Assembly (NCBI GenBank): GCA_963920665.1
Contig: OY987270.1
Span: forward strand, 22,408,019-22,472,018
Source of the DNA: Straminergon stramineum
Taxonomy: Eukaryota > Streptophyta > Bryopsida > Hypnales > Calliergonaceae
Reading direction: 5' to 3'
DNA: 64,000 nucleotides
Notes under the pieces: generated by a model
The model's input: only the letters and a program-made list of their open reading frames with translations
The model's database searches: none
Told to the model about the DNA's origin: nothing
Position numbers and translations under genes: made by a program
In this document: in pieces, positions 10,320 through 22,365 of the stretch
How positions within the stretch are numbered: the stretch's first letter is position 1
Layout of the letters: each line of letters opens with the position of its first letter

Positions 10320-12070
10320 ATCTCACAAGCCCTTTTTTATAACTTTTTGAGACAGTGCTAGGATGGCGATCACTTAACCCCTAAATGTATTGGGAGTGAT
10401 TTAGAAGAAAGTAGTCAAAAAGGTGTGTTTGTCTATTCTGAAGAGTGGACAATAAATGACAATATTTTTTTAGTTTCCAACCGTAAGATCTTGAACTTGC
10501 CTTCACTATTAACCTACCTACCAATTTTCACTAGTAAATTTCTTTAATTGAGTGAGATCTAAAGGTTAAAAGTTGGAATTTCTTTTTTTTTTCACTGTAA
10601 AAATTCCGGGCAGCTGCAATTAGACTGCTGAATTTTCCATGTATACAATTTGATTTTGATGGTTATCCTTTAGAAAGGGTGCTCATATGAGTTAGGAACA
10701 TTCCCAGAAAATTTCAATGTCATCACCCTCATGGAACATACACAAAATCGCATGATTGTAGGCATAGGTTTGGCAAAAACTGCATACACTAGCATTTTTT
10801 CCATCAAGAAATTTTCCATTTAAATGACCTCTGGTCAAAAATCCGAATGGTGGATACATAGATGTGCACCTACTTGACTACAAGGAATGATCCTTGAAAG
10901 AAAAAAACAAAATCTCACAAAGTAGTGCCAAAAATTCAGCCACAGTATTTTGAGCATGGTTCACTATTTGAGGCAGCCCTCACATTCTGGGTTCTGGAAC
11001 TCACTCCTCTCATTTTGGCTCTGACCAATTTTTTGAGATTCCAACCACCCCAAAACTCTAACATGGAGAATTCAGAAAGAGGGGAAATGGATAGAGATGG
11101 TAGAAATGGCTGGTTAGAAGGCTTTGCTCTTGTGCATGTCCTATGCAGGTGGGCTCAAATTGGGGTCCCTAAGAGAGTGCCATGTGTGGACTCCACCCTT
11201 GTTGTCCACTCCACCTTGCCTTCCATCACTTGGACTTGTGCTTCCACAACCCATAGAGGTAAGCCAGGTAAGGAATTAGAAGGTGAGATGGAGCCAGGTT
11301 TAGGTAGACGACTGGTGGAAGAAAAACACTGGAATTTGTTATTTTTATCCATAATATATTTAGGAAATTCTGAATTCATATTTGCAATCAAAGGCCCCAT
11401 ATTAGCTGAGGTTAGTGGAGAAGATAAATTCAATTATGACTCTACAGGTGCTTCTAACAATTATGAAGGTAAGCTATGAATGTAGTGAAGTATCCAAGAC
11501 TGACAATTGAAGAAGGCATATTGGGAACCCATTTTAGAGTGATCATGGATACCTACCCTGAGATCTGCCCCTCATCCTTTGGGCAAGATTAGAAAATTTC
11601 ATCCCTAGTGTAAATGGTTGTGCCTGTCCTGCCTAGAGATCAGACAAAACCACTTCTCCCCTAATAACTTTTTTTCATGAATCAGACTAATTTGAAATTT
11701 TTTGTCCCTTGAAGATACTCCTCGGGCATACATCCTCTGAAATTTTCATGAACAAATATGCATTAGTTTGCAAGTAGTGGTCTAACCAAAATTGCTATGT
11801 TGCCAAAAAACATTGTTTTGTCCTTTAGGGGTTAAATGTTGGTGAAGTATTGTATTTCTACATTCATCCATCTTTTGGACCAAAAAATACTTTTCAATCA
11901 TATTCATGCACTTTTTCATCCAAATTTGGTGAATCCATCTTCATATTAAATAAAAATGGAAAAATTTTGGTTAAAAAATATTACTTTTTTTGGAGAAAAA
12001 TAGATATTTATTTTGAAATGGTGCAATTTGGCCCCACAATGCTAAAAAAAGGCCGGATCTCACCATATCA
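10320..12070. repeat. Dispersed repeat D, copy 1, split by TTAA-element A6
   Basis: The flanks of A6 (10320-10373 and 11836-12070) together match the uninterrupted copy at 53455-53725. Shared blocks include CAGGATGGTGATCA-like sequence, GGTGAAG(C/T)ATTGTATTTCT, TTTTCAATCATATTCATG and TATTTTGAAATGGTG. The transposon interrupts the repeat at a TTAA. Confidence 0.65.
10374..11835 (-). mobile_element. TTAA-element A6, long variant (~1.46 kb)
   Basis: It has TTAA at 10374-10377 and 11832-11835, with termini CCCCTAAATGTATTG and (reversed) CCCCTAAAGGACAAAA like family A. The right ~130 bp and scattered inner words (ATGTTGCCAAAAAA, CGGGCAGCTGCA, AAGATCTTG) match shorter A copies, but the middle is ~500 bp longer. 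That extra part has an open frame at 10925-11479 (184 codons from GTG; first ATG 11062) with no similarity I recognise to a transposase. It may be captured host sequence. Comparison with repeat D at 53.4 kb gives the unoccupied site. Confidence 0.7.
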
Positions 12071-12081
12071 AATAGACTAAC

Positions 12082-12726
12082 TTAACCCCTAAATGCCCAA
12101 GGCACCAAATTCTGGTGTTTCAAAAACTTTGAAGTTAAGTAGAACCCAACCAAATTGCTATTATTATTAGTTTATATTTTCAGAGAACTCTTTTTGAATT
12201 CTAGTTGTAGGATCAAAAAGCTGATCTTAAAAATAAAGGATTATGATTTTTAAATTCAAGATTTTGTGCAAGGATGCCCATTGCAATCTTGGCCTCCCGT
12301 AGTGTTGATGGCTCTTGGAAATGAGCTTCAAATACACTAGATCTTGGACAAAAAATCACTTTAGAAATTCATTTAAAAAAAATGTAGAATAGATTTTGAA
12401 AAACTGTAAATTGATCAAGTTTGTGCATGCTAAGCCCTATAACCTCATATTTTTTTAGTGACCAACTTTTTAGAGTTGACATGCAAAAAGAGAATTGAAA
12501 ATTTTTCATACTTTTAACACTCTCATGACCAAACATTATAATCTTTCAATCCATATGTGATATTGTTATGTTTTCTTTTCCTATGTGATCTCTAATATGT
12601 CTAGTTTGAATTTGTATGGTTACAATTCAAAAGAAATTGGTATAACTTCTGAAAAAGTTGACTTTTTGTTCAATTTAGAACAAATTTCAAGAAGCTCCAA
12701 ACAAGCCTTTGGCATTTAGGGATTAA
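12082..12726 (+). mobile_element. TTAA-element B1 (645 bp)
   Basis: It starts TTAACCCCTAAATGCCCAAG and ends CTTTGGCATTTAGGGATTAA, so TTAA plus inverted termini of ~18 bp bound it. B2 (22366-23022) is the same element in the other orientation over its whole length. The interior is unlike family A and non-coding. Only the termini and the TTAA target link the two classes. Confidence 0.75.
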
Positions 12727-13964
12727 GGTATGGACTGCCAACAACAAAACTCCATCCAATAAGATAGTTTGATTTGGCAATGAAGTATTTTGATTTTGTC
12801 AATACCTAGGAGCCAAAATCAAATTGTGCCATGTGTCCTTGTTACAAATACGAGCAAAGTTTTCTAGAAAAAAAGGCACATTTGTATGTGCCATAACTTA
12901 GAAAGTGAAAAAAATACAAGGCAAATACACTAAATTGTGACACTACTAAAATCATCGCATTTAAATTTGTGCCTTATATAAAATGGGGGCCTTCCTCTAG
13001 AACTTGAGAGTCTAGGGTCAATTTAGGATACACCTATAATCATATAATTAAAAATAAAATTGTAGTTTATTCTTAAGATGAAATTCTTTTTTCATTGCAA
13101 ATAATATGCAATAAAACTTATATTAATTTATCTCTTATAGAACTAGGGCATACTTTGGCTAGTAATAATTGTCTAAAATTTCTATTTCTTGAAGAATGAA
13201 AAATCATTTTTATTTATTTTTGTTGGATTTAGGATTTTAGGGTTAGGGTTCTTTTAGTTTTATTATTTAGTGTTCAATATAACTCTAACCTCATTATTTG
13301 AATTGAATTGTTCAAATTTTTTTGAGTATTTATCAATCTATATAATACCCCCAAAATAATAATATTCTTTAGAATAAGTTTTTGTTGCCTGAATTGACAT
13401 TGAAATATTAAAAAATTCTAACTTTTGTAATATTTATTGGAATGACATGAAACAAAGCTTCCCTTACAGACTATGATGAGTAGCATCCATCCTAAAAATC
13501 TCATCAAAAACTTCCAAATTATGAATTCAATAGAGCATACATAAGTCCTCAAAAAGCTCAAAGTGGATTCTTTGATCCTTTTGGGGTTAATGACCCTAAA
13601 AATGGACAAAGTTGATCTACACATAGCATTCTCAATTGGGACTAGATGAAAACATGTGTGACATATCAAAAACATTCACCAAATCGATTTGTCCTATTAG
13701 TGCACGTGACACTATAATAACCCAAGTGGCTACTTTATACAAAGTCTAATGCTCTTAATAGATACCGATGAAGTAGAAGCAATTATAATAGCCCAAAATT
13801 TATGGTGCTAAGGTTCTCTTTAGCAAAGTTGTATCCAAAAGATAATATTTATAGTCGACAATTTTTGGTAAATGCATTTGCAATTGTGCAGTTAATCAAA
13901 AGTTTAGGAAAACAATAAATTATGTACAACCTTCTTGTGAGTGTTTTCCAAAGTAAAGACAAAT
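12727..13964. other. AT-rich non-coding stretch
   Basis: No gene or clear repeat boundary was recognised. A minus-strand open frame at 13418-13675 has no known domain. Confidence 0.4.
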
Positions 13965-14525
13965 GCATTTTTTGATTTACTTATGAATTTCTAAAGAATT
14001 CTACTGTAGGTACCAATTTCTTGATTGTAGGCCTTACAAAACCCACACATGCGTAGTCTGAAAAAGGATATGGCTTCACCAAAAACAAGTACTAAAGCAT
14101 GTAGAAAGTAATACACAAGGTTCTACAATGCGACCTTCACTAAAATAAACTCCTGAAGGATTGAGGCCTATTTTTTGATAAAAATCACTCAAAATTGTCA
14201 TTTCTGTTGCGTTCTTTCAAGAAAGAAAAAAAATTAAAAAAAAAATCTAACCATGGGATCTTGTACTATAATTGTATGAGATCATGTGGTAAAAAATTTA
14301 TCAAGTTTGACCGTATAGATTGAAAATATTAGCATTCAAAGTTGTGGGGGAAAAGTTTTTTGAATACTCGTAAACATTTCAAAAATGGACCAACCTTGGT
14401 TCTTATTCCATCTACTAGCAAAGTATAAAGGAACATTTGACAAATCTTAAACCGCTCTGACATCATTGACAAAACATTCAATGCTTTACACATATCCATT
14501 TTACAACTTGTTAATGTCAATTTCA
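13965..14525 (-). repeat. Dispersed repeat E, copy 1
   Basis: It is the reverse complement of 62290-62855 along ~560 bp. Examples are the GACATCATTGACAAAACATT region, the ACTAGCAAAGTATAAAGGAA region, and the CCATGGGATCTTGTACT region, which also resembles the inner part of family A. A degenerate A-like terminus (GGTCCTTAAGGAG) lies inside the 62-kb copy, so E may be an old composite containing an A-type end. Confidence 0.65.
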
Positions 14526-17500
14526 AACCCTGGCTAGGGATGGTTTGAAGAAGAGGGGTGGAATTAGAGTAGACTACCATACCTACACTAATTGATTATT
14601 AAAAGCTATAAGTTTGTACTCTTGATGAATATGCATACCAAGAGCATAGATATCCCTTTAAAGGACATTGCAAGCTCCATGGGCATTTTGAAAGTCAATA
14701 ATTGAATTTTCACATAGTTCTTGATTTTAAATGGTTGTAAGCTTTCCCTAAGAAATTGCAATGCTAACAATCTATTTTTTAAACTCCATTTGACTTTTTT
14801 CCTAAATTGCAAAAATTATAGTTTTGATGACACTTAGAAGATAGCATCTTGAATGCTCATAGTACACCACTTTGGAACTTTTTCTATTGAATTTCTCTTG
14901 GTGTGAGCTCAAAGAGTACACCATAACGTTTGCCACTATTATTTCCACTTTTCTTAAGAAAATCATACAATTTTAAACATTTCTATAGTTACTATGATTT
15001 TTACAAAGAAAATTCTTTTTAAAAAATCATATAAAATTCAATTTGATGTTTTTAATCATGAAAAAAGGAAATAAAATTTTAAACATATATTCCTATATGT
15101 GAAAAATATCAAAAATTTTAAATGTGAGAAGAAATCTAATGAAATTTTACCAAGTTCAAACATAAAATGTCCTTTAAGGGATATTTGAAATGTATTCAAA
15201 GAAAAGAATATTTGTATACATAGTTGGTATGAAGAGCACACATATCAATAGTTTTCAAAGAAGAGAATCTTTATAAATATAGATGGTAAAACATTCATCT
15301 AAGAGTAAAAAACATATAGGACTTTTTATTCAATTAGTGTAGCAGACACGAAATATCATCATTAGAATATTGCCTATTGGGTCTAGAATCTCTAAACAAA
15401 TTCATTGAATATCTATCATTTGTAATAAATGCAAAAGTGTCTCAATTTCATCATTTACACAAAGTGTCATGTTTTTATTTGCATTGTTTTTCATCCATTT
15501 GTTCTTTTGGTAATTTTTCTACACTCGGATAATATTTTGTGAATTTTTTAAGTTAAAAGCAAAAGATACCTATACATGCCACTAGACTCTCCTCAAATGA
15601 TCACCCTTGAAGCACAAAATGCTTCAACTCCCATTAGTTGCCTCAAACAACTCTTTAACTCCCATTGATTGCTCATGGAAATTTTTTGGACGTTTTGGGT
15701 TATGGCAAATGACCATTCAATGCCCAAATGTAGATTGGAGATTCAATGTAGTCACTTTAGTGCTACATTCTTGACTATTTGGCTTGATTATATAAATTAT
15801 TTTAGAACTAATTGGATTGTGATATACATTCTATATAATATAACAAAAAACACTTTACAAAGATAGAAAGGTATAGAAGGGAGTATAATTCTAACAATAA
15901 TGAAATTGTATGGTTGAGCCTATGTTCAATTCTTATTGGTATCCTAGAATGAGTTTGAATTTCTCTTACATATGACAAGAAGGCATGATCGCATGTAATC
16001 TATTCATATTTAGTTGTCTTTTTTCTTTCTAAATTCATATTTTTGTTCCATCCTTGCAACTCCAAGACTCAACAAGAAGATCAAAGTTTGTTTGGCCGAC
16101 ATTTGATGTGCAATTTTTAGTTCCCTCTTTTTAATTCCCTCTTTTCTACTTGGAATTTTTTGAGAATTTAAATTTATTTTCTAAATTCAAACTTGTTCAA
16201 TCACAAAGATTTTATTCTTAATCTATATTATTCTATTACTTCATGCAAATATCTTCAAATGCAAAACACTACATTTCAAAATAGTGTGCTCTGTTATGAC
16301 AAACTTAAGAGGTCCAGTTAGTTAAAGAATTTACTCAATGATTACTCTGAATAAAAGAGCTATTTTAAAATATTTATTTTGTACACACCAAGCAATGATA
16401 TTCTTTGACAATATTCCTCCAATTTCTAAATGTAATAAACATCTATTGTGAAAAATTCAAAGAGCCTTTAATGTTGAGTAATATTTGGTGTTTAATATTA
16501 CCTAGCTGTCCCAAATAGCTAGTGTTAGACATTTAGCTATGTTGAAAGACTTTGTCTTACAATTTGTACAGCCACCTTCAATATTAGTACTTACTAGCCT
16601 AAGTACTGTCCCTTAAAAAATATCTTTATTCCTTTGCAATTTTCAATTTCAATGAAATACAACCACCATTGCATTTTAATTCAATTTCAATTAAACATGT
16701 CAAATTTCATTTTTTTTAAACCCGGAGTTTATTCCAAGAAAGAACCAAGAACAAATGGCAGAATGCTAAGGGCAAAGTTGTGGAGATTGAAAACCCAAGA
16801 CCCACACAACACATTGGGAACCATTGAGAACAATGTTGTATATTTGGTTTTTGGACCAATGGTTATGAGGCCTTTCTTTCAAGAAGGTTCTGAGTTTCCT
16901 GGTTCCTTCATTTTGTGGGCTTGCATCAAAGGAGGCCAACTTTGAATATGCAATTTTCAGTATGGAATTTTTGTATCTGTTGGCTTTACACGACATATGA
17001 AATGAGGTTTTGGAAACATTATGGCAACGGTGTGTAGGGCAATGATTACAATCTAGCATTTTTTTTATAAATTTATCCTTTTTTTTCCATAGGCTTGAAG
17101 TTGCTCATTTTTTTTGAGGCTATTGGGTATTTAAATGCCTAAAGAGAAACATTGACTAAGAACTAACTCTAAATTACAAGAAAATTCCACATGTGGACTT
17201 TTTCAAGTTCTATCGGGGTTATTTTTTGGCCATGTGGTAGTTCATTGGTTGTACTGCACTGGTCCAAATTTGGAGGGATGACGACAGAGGGGCCAATTTT
17301 TGGTGGGCTGAGCAAATAATCGCTCAAAACAGAAATGTTGAGTTCTACTCAATGCCTTTATCATGAAAGAAGCCACATAATGAGGACCTAAGCCAAGTAT
17401 TGTCAAACTTCCTAAAGAACCTAGGTGCCTTGCCTAGGTGCCTCAAATTTCACTTTTCAAAAATAAAAGATTACAATGATTTTTTTCCCACTTATCATTT

Positions 17501-18715
17501 GAATCAAATTGTTTTATTTAGAAATTGATAAAAAAAAAAGAAGATTGATCATGAATTAAATCTTTTTTGATAAACATGTAGGAAATTTCAATTAAAATAT
17601 TTTTTCTTTTAGAAAGAATATTAAAAAAATTATAGTTTTAAATTTGCATGCAATTATGTATAGGGCAAGGAGGACAAACAAATTCAAACATCTCAGCTAT
17701 CATACTTGGTGGTGAAGGTCAACGTTCTCTCCTTCCAAATAATTAATTGAAGGTGGAAAATATGATTTTGTATTTGCAAAATAACTTTTGAAAAATTCCA
17801 ACGAAATATTTTTAGAATTATTTTTGAGGATCCTAATTACTAGATTCAATAATCTATATTATTATTCTAAACAAAGGTGCAATAGGTAATTAAACCATCT
17901 CCACACTTATTTTCTACTTGAAACTAGTGAAGTGTTCCTTCCAAGTATCATTAAACCATCTCCACACTTAACTACAATTGGTGGAATGTTGATTTCTCTA
18001 GATTCCAATTTTAGATAGTTTTAGTAGCTTAGGGATAGGGAGCTTTTACTTTGAAAAATTATAGAAACTACATTCATGAAAATTCTAATTTCTACTGAAC
18101 TTGATGATTTTCAATTGCTCGTACTACAAAAATATTTTTTCTTGAAAAAGATACCTCTAATTCTGTTGAATTGCTTATTTTGATGTTTTTCAGTATTTCC
18201 ACCTTATATCTCTAGGTTAGTTTCAAAATGTGTATATCGAAATTGGAATTGATTCTCTACAGAATCTTATTTCTTCATTCTGGAATTTTTCATAAAATAA
18301 TTACAATTATAGTGTTTTACATTTCAAATGAACTAAAGAACTTCAAACATGATTCTTTCATTATCGGACATCTGCTGGTTTGCTAATTTATGCTTCAAAC
18401 TTTCTTTGATGAAACTTGCCCGCATGTAGGAAAAACATATTTCAAAATCAAGCATTGTAATTGGATTTCAAAAGAGTCTGTTTACAAAAATTTACTATCT
18501 CCATCTTCTAGTAAAGATTCACGCTATTGATTTGTCAAAGCCGTTCCGCTCTTCCTAAGGCTTAGAGTACTCCCATGTATTGAAGATGTTTACAGAAAGA
18601 CTACACGAGCTGCCCAACTATTTCCTACATTGCTTTATACCTGACACCTGAACTCCTGCACACAGATCTATACCTCAAACTCTGCCTTGACATAAGCTCT
18701 CTTCAGATGCTTAAT
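14526..18715. other. Long AT-rich stretch without recognised genes
   Basis: About 4.2 kb of AT-rich DNA. Open frames at 14606-14812, 15056-15241, 15669-15866, 16634-16945 and 16766-17059 are short, AT-biased and without recognisable domains. A short direct repeat (ATTAAACCATCTCCACACTTA) occurs near 17890 and 17950. Bases just below 18716 probably hold the LEA 3' UTR. Confidence 0.4.
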
Positions 18716-21700
18716 TCACAACTCCTCATGGGTAGAGCCGGCTGCGTCTCGCACCTTCTCAGCACCATCCGTGGCCACTTCCAAACCAGCCTTGGCAGTA
18801 GACTTGGATGCATCAGAAGCAGCGTCATAGCTCTCTCCTAGTTTATCCTTAGAAGTCTCATATGCAGTATGAGATTTGTCAGCAGCAGCGGCAGCTGAGT
18901 CCTTGGTCTTCTCAGTTGCAGTCTCCACTGCGGCGTCTTTAACATCTCCAGCCTTGGATGCTGCATCACTGGCTGTCTTCTTGACATAGCCCGCTCCTTC
19001 CTTGGTTTTGTCAGAAGTACCTGCTGCTGTATCCTTAGTTGTCTTAGCTGCACTTCCAGCAGATTCGTATGCCGTGTCCTTGGCATTTTGAGCAGTCTCT
19101 GAGGCTTTCGAAACTGCATCACTGGTCGTCCTCTTGACGTAGCCCGCTCCTTCCTTGGTTTTGTCGGATGCACCAGCTGCTGTATCCTTAGTTGTCTTAG
19201 CTGCACTTCCAGCAGATTCGTATGCCGTGTCTTTAGCATTTTGAGCCGTCTCTGAGGCTTTCGACGCTGCATCACTGGTCGTCTTCTTAGCATAGCCCGC
19301 TCCTTCCTTGGTTTTGTCGGATGCCCCAACCAAAGTGTCTTTGGTTGTCTCAGTTGCACTTCCAACAGTTTCGTATGCTGAGTCCTTGGCCTCTTCAGCC
19401 GTCTCTGAGGCTTTCGACGCTGCATCGCTTCCAGACGTTTTGATGTAATCCGCTCCTTCCTTCGCCTTTCCAGCTGCATCTGAAGGAGAAGCACCAGAAT
19501 TAGGGCTCCATCAGCTCAAAAAGATTCACGATCATGTTCTACATAGAATAAATGTGGGATGTTAACAACTTGTGTGCTAAAGATCCTTCGGTCATCGAGT
19601 ATGCTACGACATTCGATTGTTGTCATGCTCTGATTGAATGAAAATTAGTTATGAGTTTATGAACTAGCTGTCGTATATATTAACAACCTCTATTTCGTTA
19701 ACCCCTAAAGTTCCTTGACTACCTTATCACCCCAAACCCTCAAAAACTGCCATTTCTAATACAAGTACCAAATTTTTGAAAAATATCATTTTTGGACACA
19801 TGTAACCGTAGGATCTTGTATTAATCTACATTGAGAAGATGTGGAAAAAATTTCAGAAATTTCCACCATGTAGATTGCAAGATATTAACATTTGAAGTGA
19901 CAAAAATCCTTTTTTTGGCCCTGCGAAGAACCGGGCAGCTGCACTTGACAAAATCCTATTTGTATGAAAAAATGTCCAAAATGGTGGTGCTTCTTTAGAT
20001 TCATTCTTGAAGTCAAGTTGTCTATATTCTTGAAAATTTTCAAATCATTTGGAATTGTGCAACATATAGGAAAAAAATAGTAAGTACAAAGATGTAGAGA
20101 ATGATTCAAAATACTAAATTGTTAATAGTTTATTATTGGAATTGGAAAATGCCAATCCCAATGATGGAAATGTTGTAATAAAAAATCTATACCCTATGAT
20201 TTTATTTTTTTCCAAAAATATTAAAAATTGAATTAAATAAAAGACTTCAAAGTTTATTTTAGAGTAGAAAATCCATAAGTGCCCATAAACTAAAACATCT
20301 CATAACTTTTGACTCATTGATCAAAATGGAATGATTCAAAGCTTTCTATGTACATATCAATCTAAAAAACCAATTTCAAATTTTTATTTTTGAAAAAAGT
20401 GATTTTTTCAGATCTGCCCGGACTGCCCGAGTTGAGAAACAAACAACATATTAGGCCATAACTTTTGAATCATATTTCCAAATGTCCTGAAATTTAGTGC
20501 ATATGAAAGATATTCCTTGTCCACACCTTCTATTAAATTTTGGGCCAAAAACATGGAAATCTGTAGTCACACGTACCTGCCCAAAATTTCTATGTTGCCA
20601 AAAAAGGCACCTTGGTCCTTTAGGGGTTAAAGTGACGCGATTCTGGCGCCAGAAATTGTGACATACATATGTACATAAAACCCTATAATCTAGGACATGT
20701 ATGAATTTATGTCTCAGAATACTTATTCTGAAAAGTGCCAAAGTATTGGAATACCCCAATTTTAACGAAATTGCCGACTCACTTGCAACAAATGATAGAA
20801 TGTTTCGTGCATTTCAGTATCTAAACATTTGAAAGGAATGTCTAACAGTAACGTCGATCTAACCTGAGGCAGTATCTGCTGCCGCATCCTTTCCAGCCTT
20901 TGCCTTGCTTCCTGCAACATCAGCAGCTCCAGAGGCGGTATTCACTGCTGCATCTTTTCCAGCTTTTGCCTTGCTTCCTGCTGATTCCGCAGCATTGGCA
21001 GCAGCATCCTTCGTACCTTCTGTTGTCTCTGCAGTTCCCCTGTTTCACATCACAAGAGTAGGCAATGTTATCACTGCACAGACTAAGAACTTACGCACCT
21101 GAATATATAATTTCCTTTTTCAGATGTCGTCTTGCTCCAAGTAAATTCATATTTGCGCACCAGCATACTGAAGCACGTCGAATTGCTTTACTCACTGAGT
21201 CGCTCACTTAGGAAAAGCAAACATTCCGTAAACTACCATTCAGCTTAAAAATCCATAATTATTCTCATGACAGTAAGTAGGAGGAAAGTTAGGATCAACC
21301 CTGATTGCCTCCCTCAAATCTTCGACAAACGATAGACTAAAACGGATCGATATAGACGACTCATCACATCTATATTCAAAATCAATTCCACAACATACAC
21401 CAAATTTTTTTATGAATGCGTCCATTTAACTCATTTAAGCCTTCTTTCATTTGCTCCTTTGAATATATTGAAGAATACGGATCATCCCCTAGGAACCCTG
21501 AAGAAAGAAGACGAAAACGACAGATAAAGGTCAATTTCGTTATATGGGCACGACTCCAGTGCCAAAATTCTGTGACATGTTTGTACATAAAGCTCTAAAT
21601 TCTCGAATAAGCGTGAATTAGTGTTTCTTATCGCGTGTTCTAAAGGTGCCAAAGTGTTACACAAAACCCGCCAATATAACGAATTGACGTTACGATATTT

Positions 21701-22029
21701 GGCAAACACATCAATCGCGTTCTTTCAACAGTTACAAAAGAAAGATGAAAAGACTCGAAAGCCTACTTGGTAACTGTAGTGAACTTCTCCTTGGCCATAT
21801 CAAGATACGACTGCGTGGTATCTTGAACTGCAGCGGCGCCCTCAGAGGTTGTCACTTTCGCCGCCCCTATGGTTTCCTCAACCTTGTGCTTCGCATCCGC
21901 CGCGAACGAGGCCAACTTCTCGTTGGCCGCTTCCGTCCACGACTGAGTCTTGGCGTGGTCGGCAGGATCATGAGCGCCCGCAGACACCAGCAAAGTGGCC
22001 ACCAAAACCGCAACCAACCATTTCGCCAT
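18716..22029 (-). CDS. LEA (group 3 / LEA_4-like) protein with signal peptide, three exons
   Basis: The exons are 22029-21767, 21039-20864 and 19479-18716. The junctions are GT-AG and the phases (2, then 1) join cleanly into 400 aa. Residues 1-19 form a signal peptide (MAKWLVAVLVATLLVSAGA), so the product should enter the secretory pathway, unlike most cytosolic LEA proteins. The rest is an Ala/Lys/Thr/Glu-rich hydrophilic chain with LEA_4-type amphipathic repeats (EKLASFAADAKHKVEET, KAKAGKDAA, SETAQNAKDTAYESAGSAAK). Exon 3 holds a 51-residue (153-bp) unit in three near-identical tandem copies plus a partial one. LEA proteins of this type are disordered when hydrated, fold on drying and protect membranes and proteins. 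The start is the only ATG giving the signal peptide. An ABRE/G-box lies ~215 bp upstream. Intron 2 carries transposon A4, and introns 1 and 2 share a ~140-bp paralogous stretch near their 5' ends. Confidence 0.9.
18955..19475 (-). repeat. 153-bp tandem repeat coding for LEA 51-mer units
   Basis: The unit running from KEGAGY through TTKDTAAGASDKT recurs every 51 codons. Three full units and a shortened fourth (which passes into KAGDVKDAAVE) are visible. The first unit is the most diverged (KEGADYIKTS). The middle copies are nearly identical at the DNA level, which suggests recent unequal crossing-over or gene conversion. Confidence 0.85.
19698..20630 (-). mobile_element. TTAA-element A4, inside LEA intron 2 (933 bp)
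   Basis: TTAA lies at 19698-19701 and 20627-20630, with termini CCCCTAAAGTTCC and (reversed) CCCCTAAAGGACCAAG. Its interior matches A2, A3 and A5. It fills two thirds of the 1384-bp LEA intron 2. The paralogous stretch in intron 1 (ATTTCGTTAT at 21534-21543) shows the site without the insertion. Confidence 0.8.
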
Positions 22030-22244
22030 AGCTACAAGACTTGATCACCAGATCGAGAAGGGTTCGCAAGCGATTGGCAATTTGAAAGGCAGAGAGTTGA
22101 AACTGATGAGCGGAGAGTTCAATTGATGGAAAACTACAGGATTGGAAGCTGGTGAGTGTGATAAGTTATACGTTACTGGGGGGTGCTGCGGTGGAGGGAC
22201 AACGCGGATGGGGTCTCCACTTGTCCATCGCCATGTCAGTTGTG

Positions 22245-22252
22245 CACGTGGC
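22245..22252. promoter_or_regulatory. ABRE / G-box upstream of the LEA gene
   Basis: CACGTGGC lies ~215 bp upstream of the LEA ATG. It contains the G-box core CACGTG and the ACGTGGC ABRE consensus bound by ABF/ABI5-type bZIP factors. This fits the ABA and drought induction usual for LEA genes and supports the start chosen. Only one clear copy is seen. Confidence 0.65.
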
Positions 22253-22365
22253 GGTTTTTTAAGAACCCAAGTGTCGCCCCGGCATGACCGTTGAGTATAG
22301 TGTTATATGACGGAGGATGGTGACATTTGGTAGCACTAGTGGGAACTGGGGAGCATCTCGTCCCT

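Noticed and set aside
18838..19494. Basic 218-codon frame overlapping LEA exon 3
   Set aside because: It is a shadow of the repetitive LEA frame on the same strand. The splice phases, signal peptide and typical LEA composition fix the other frame.
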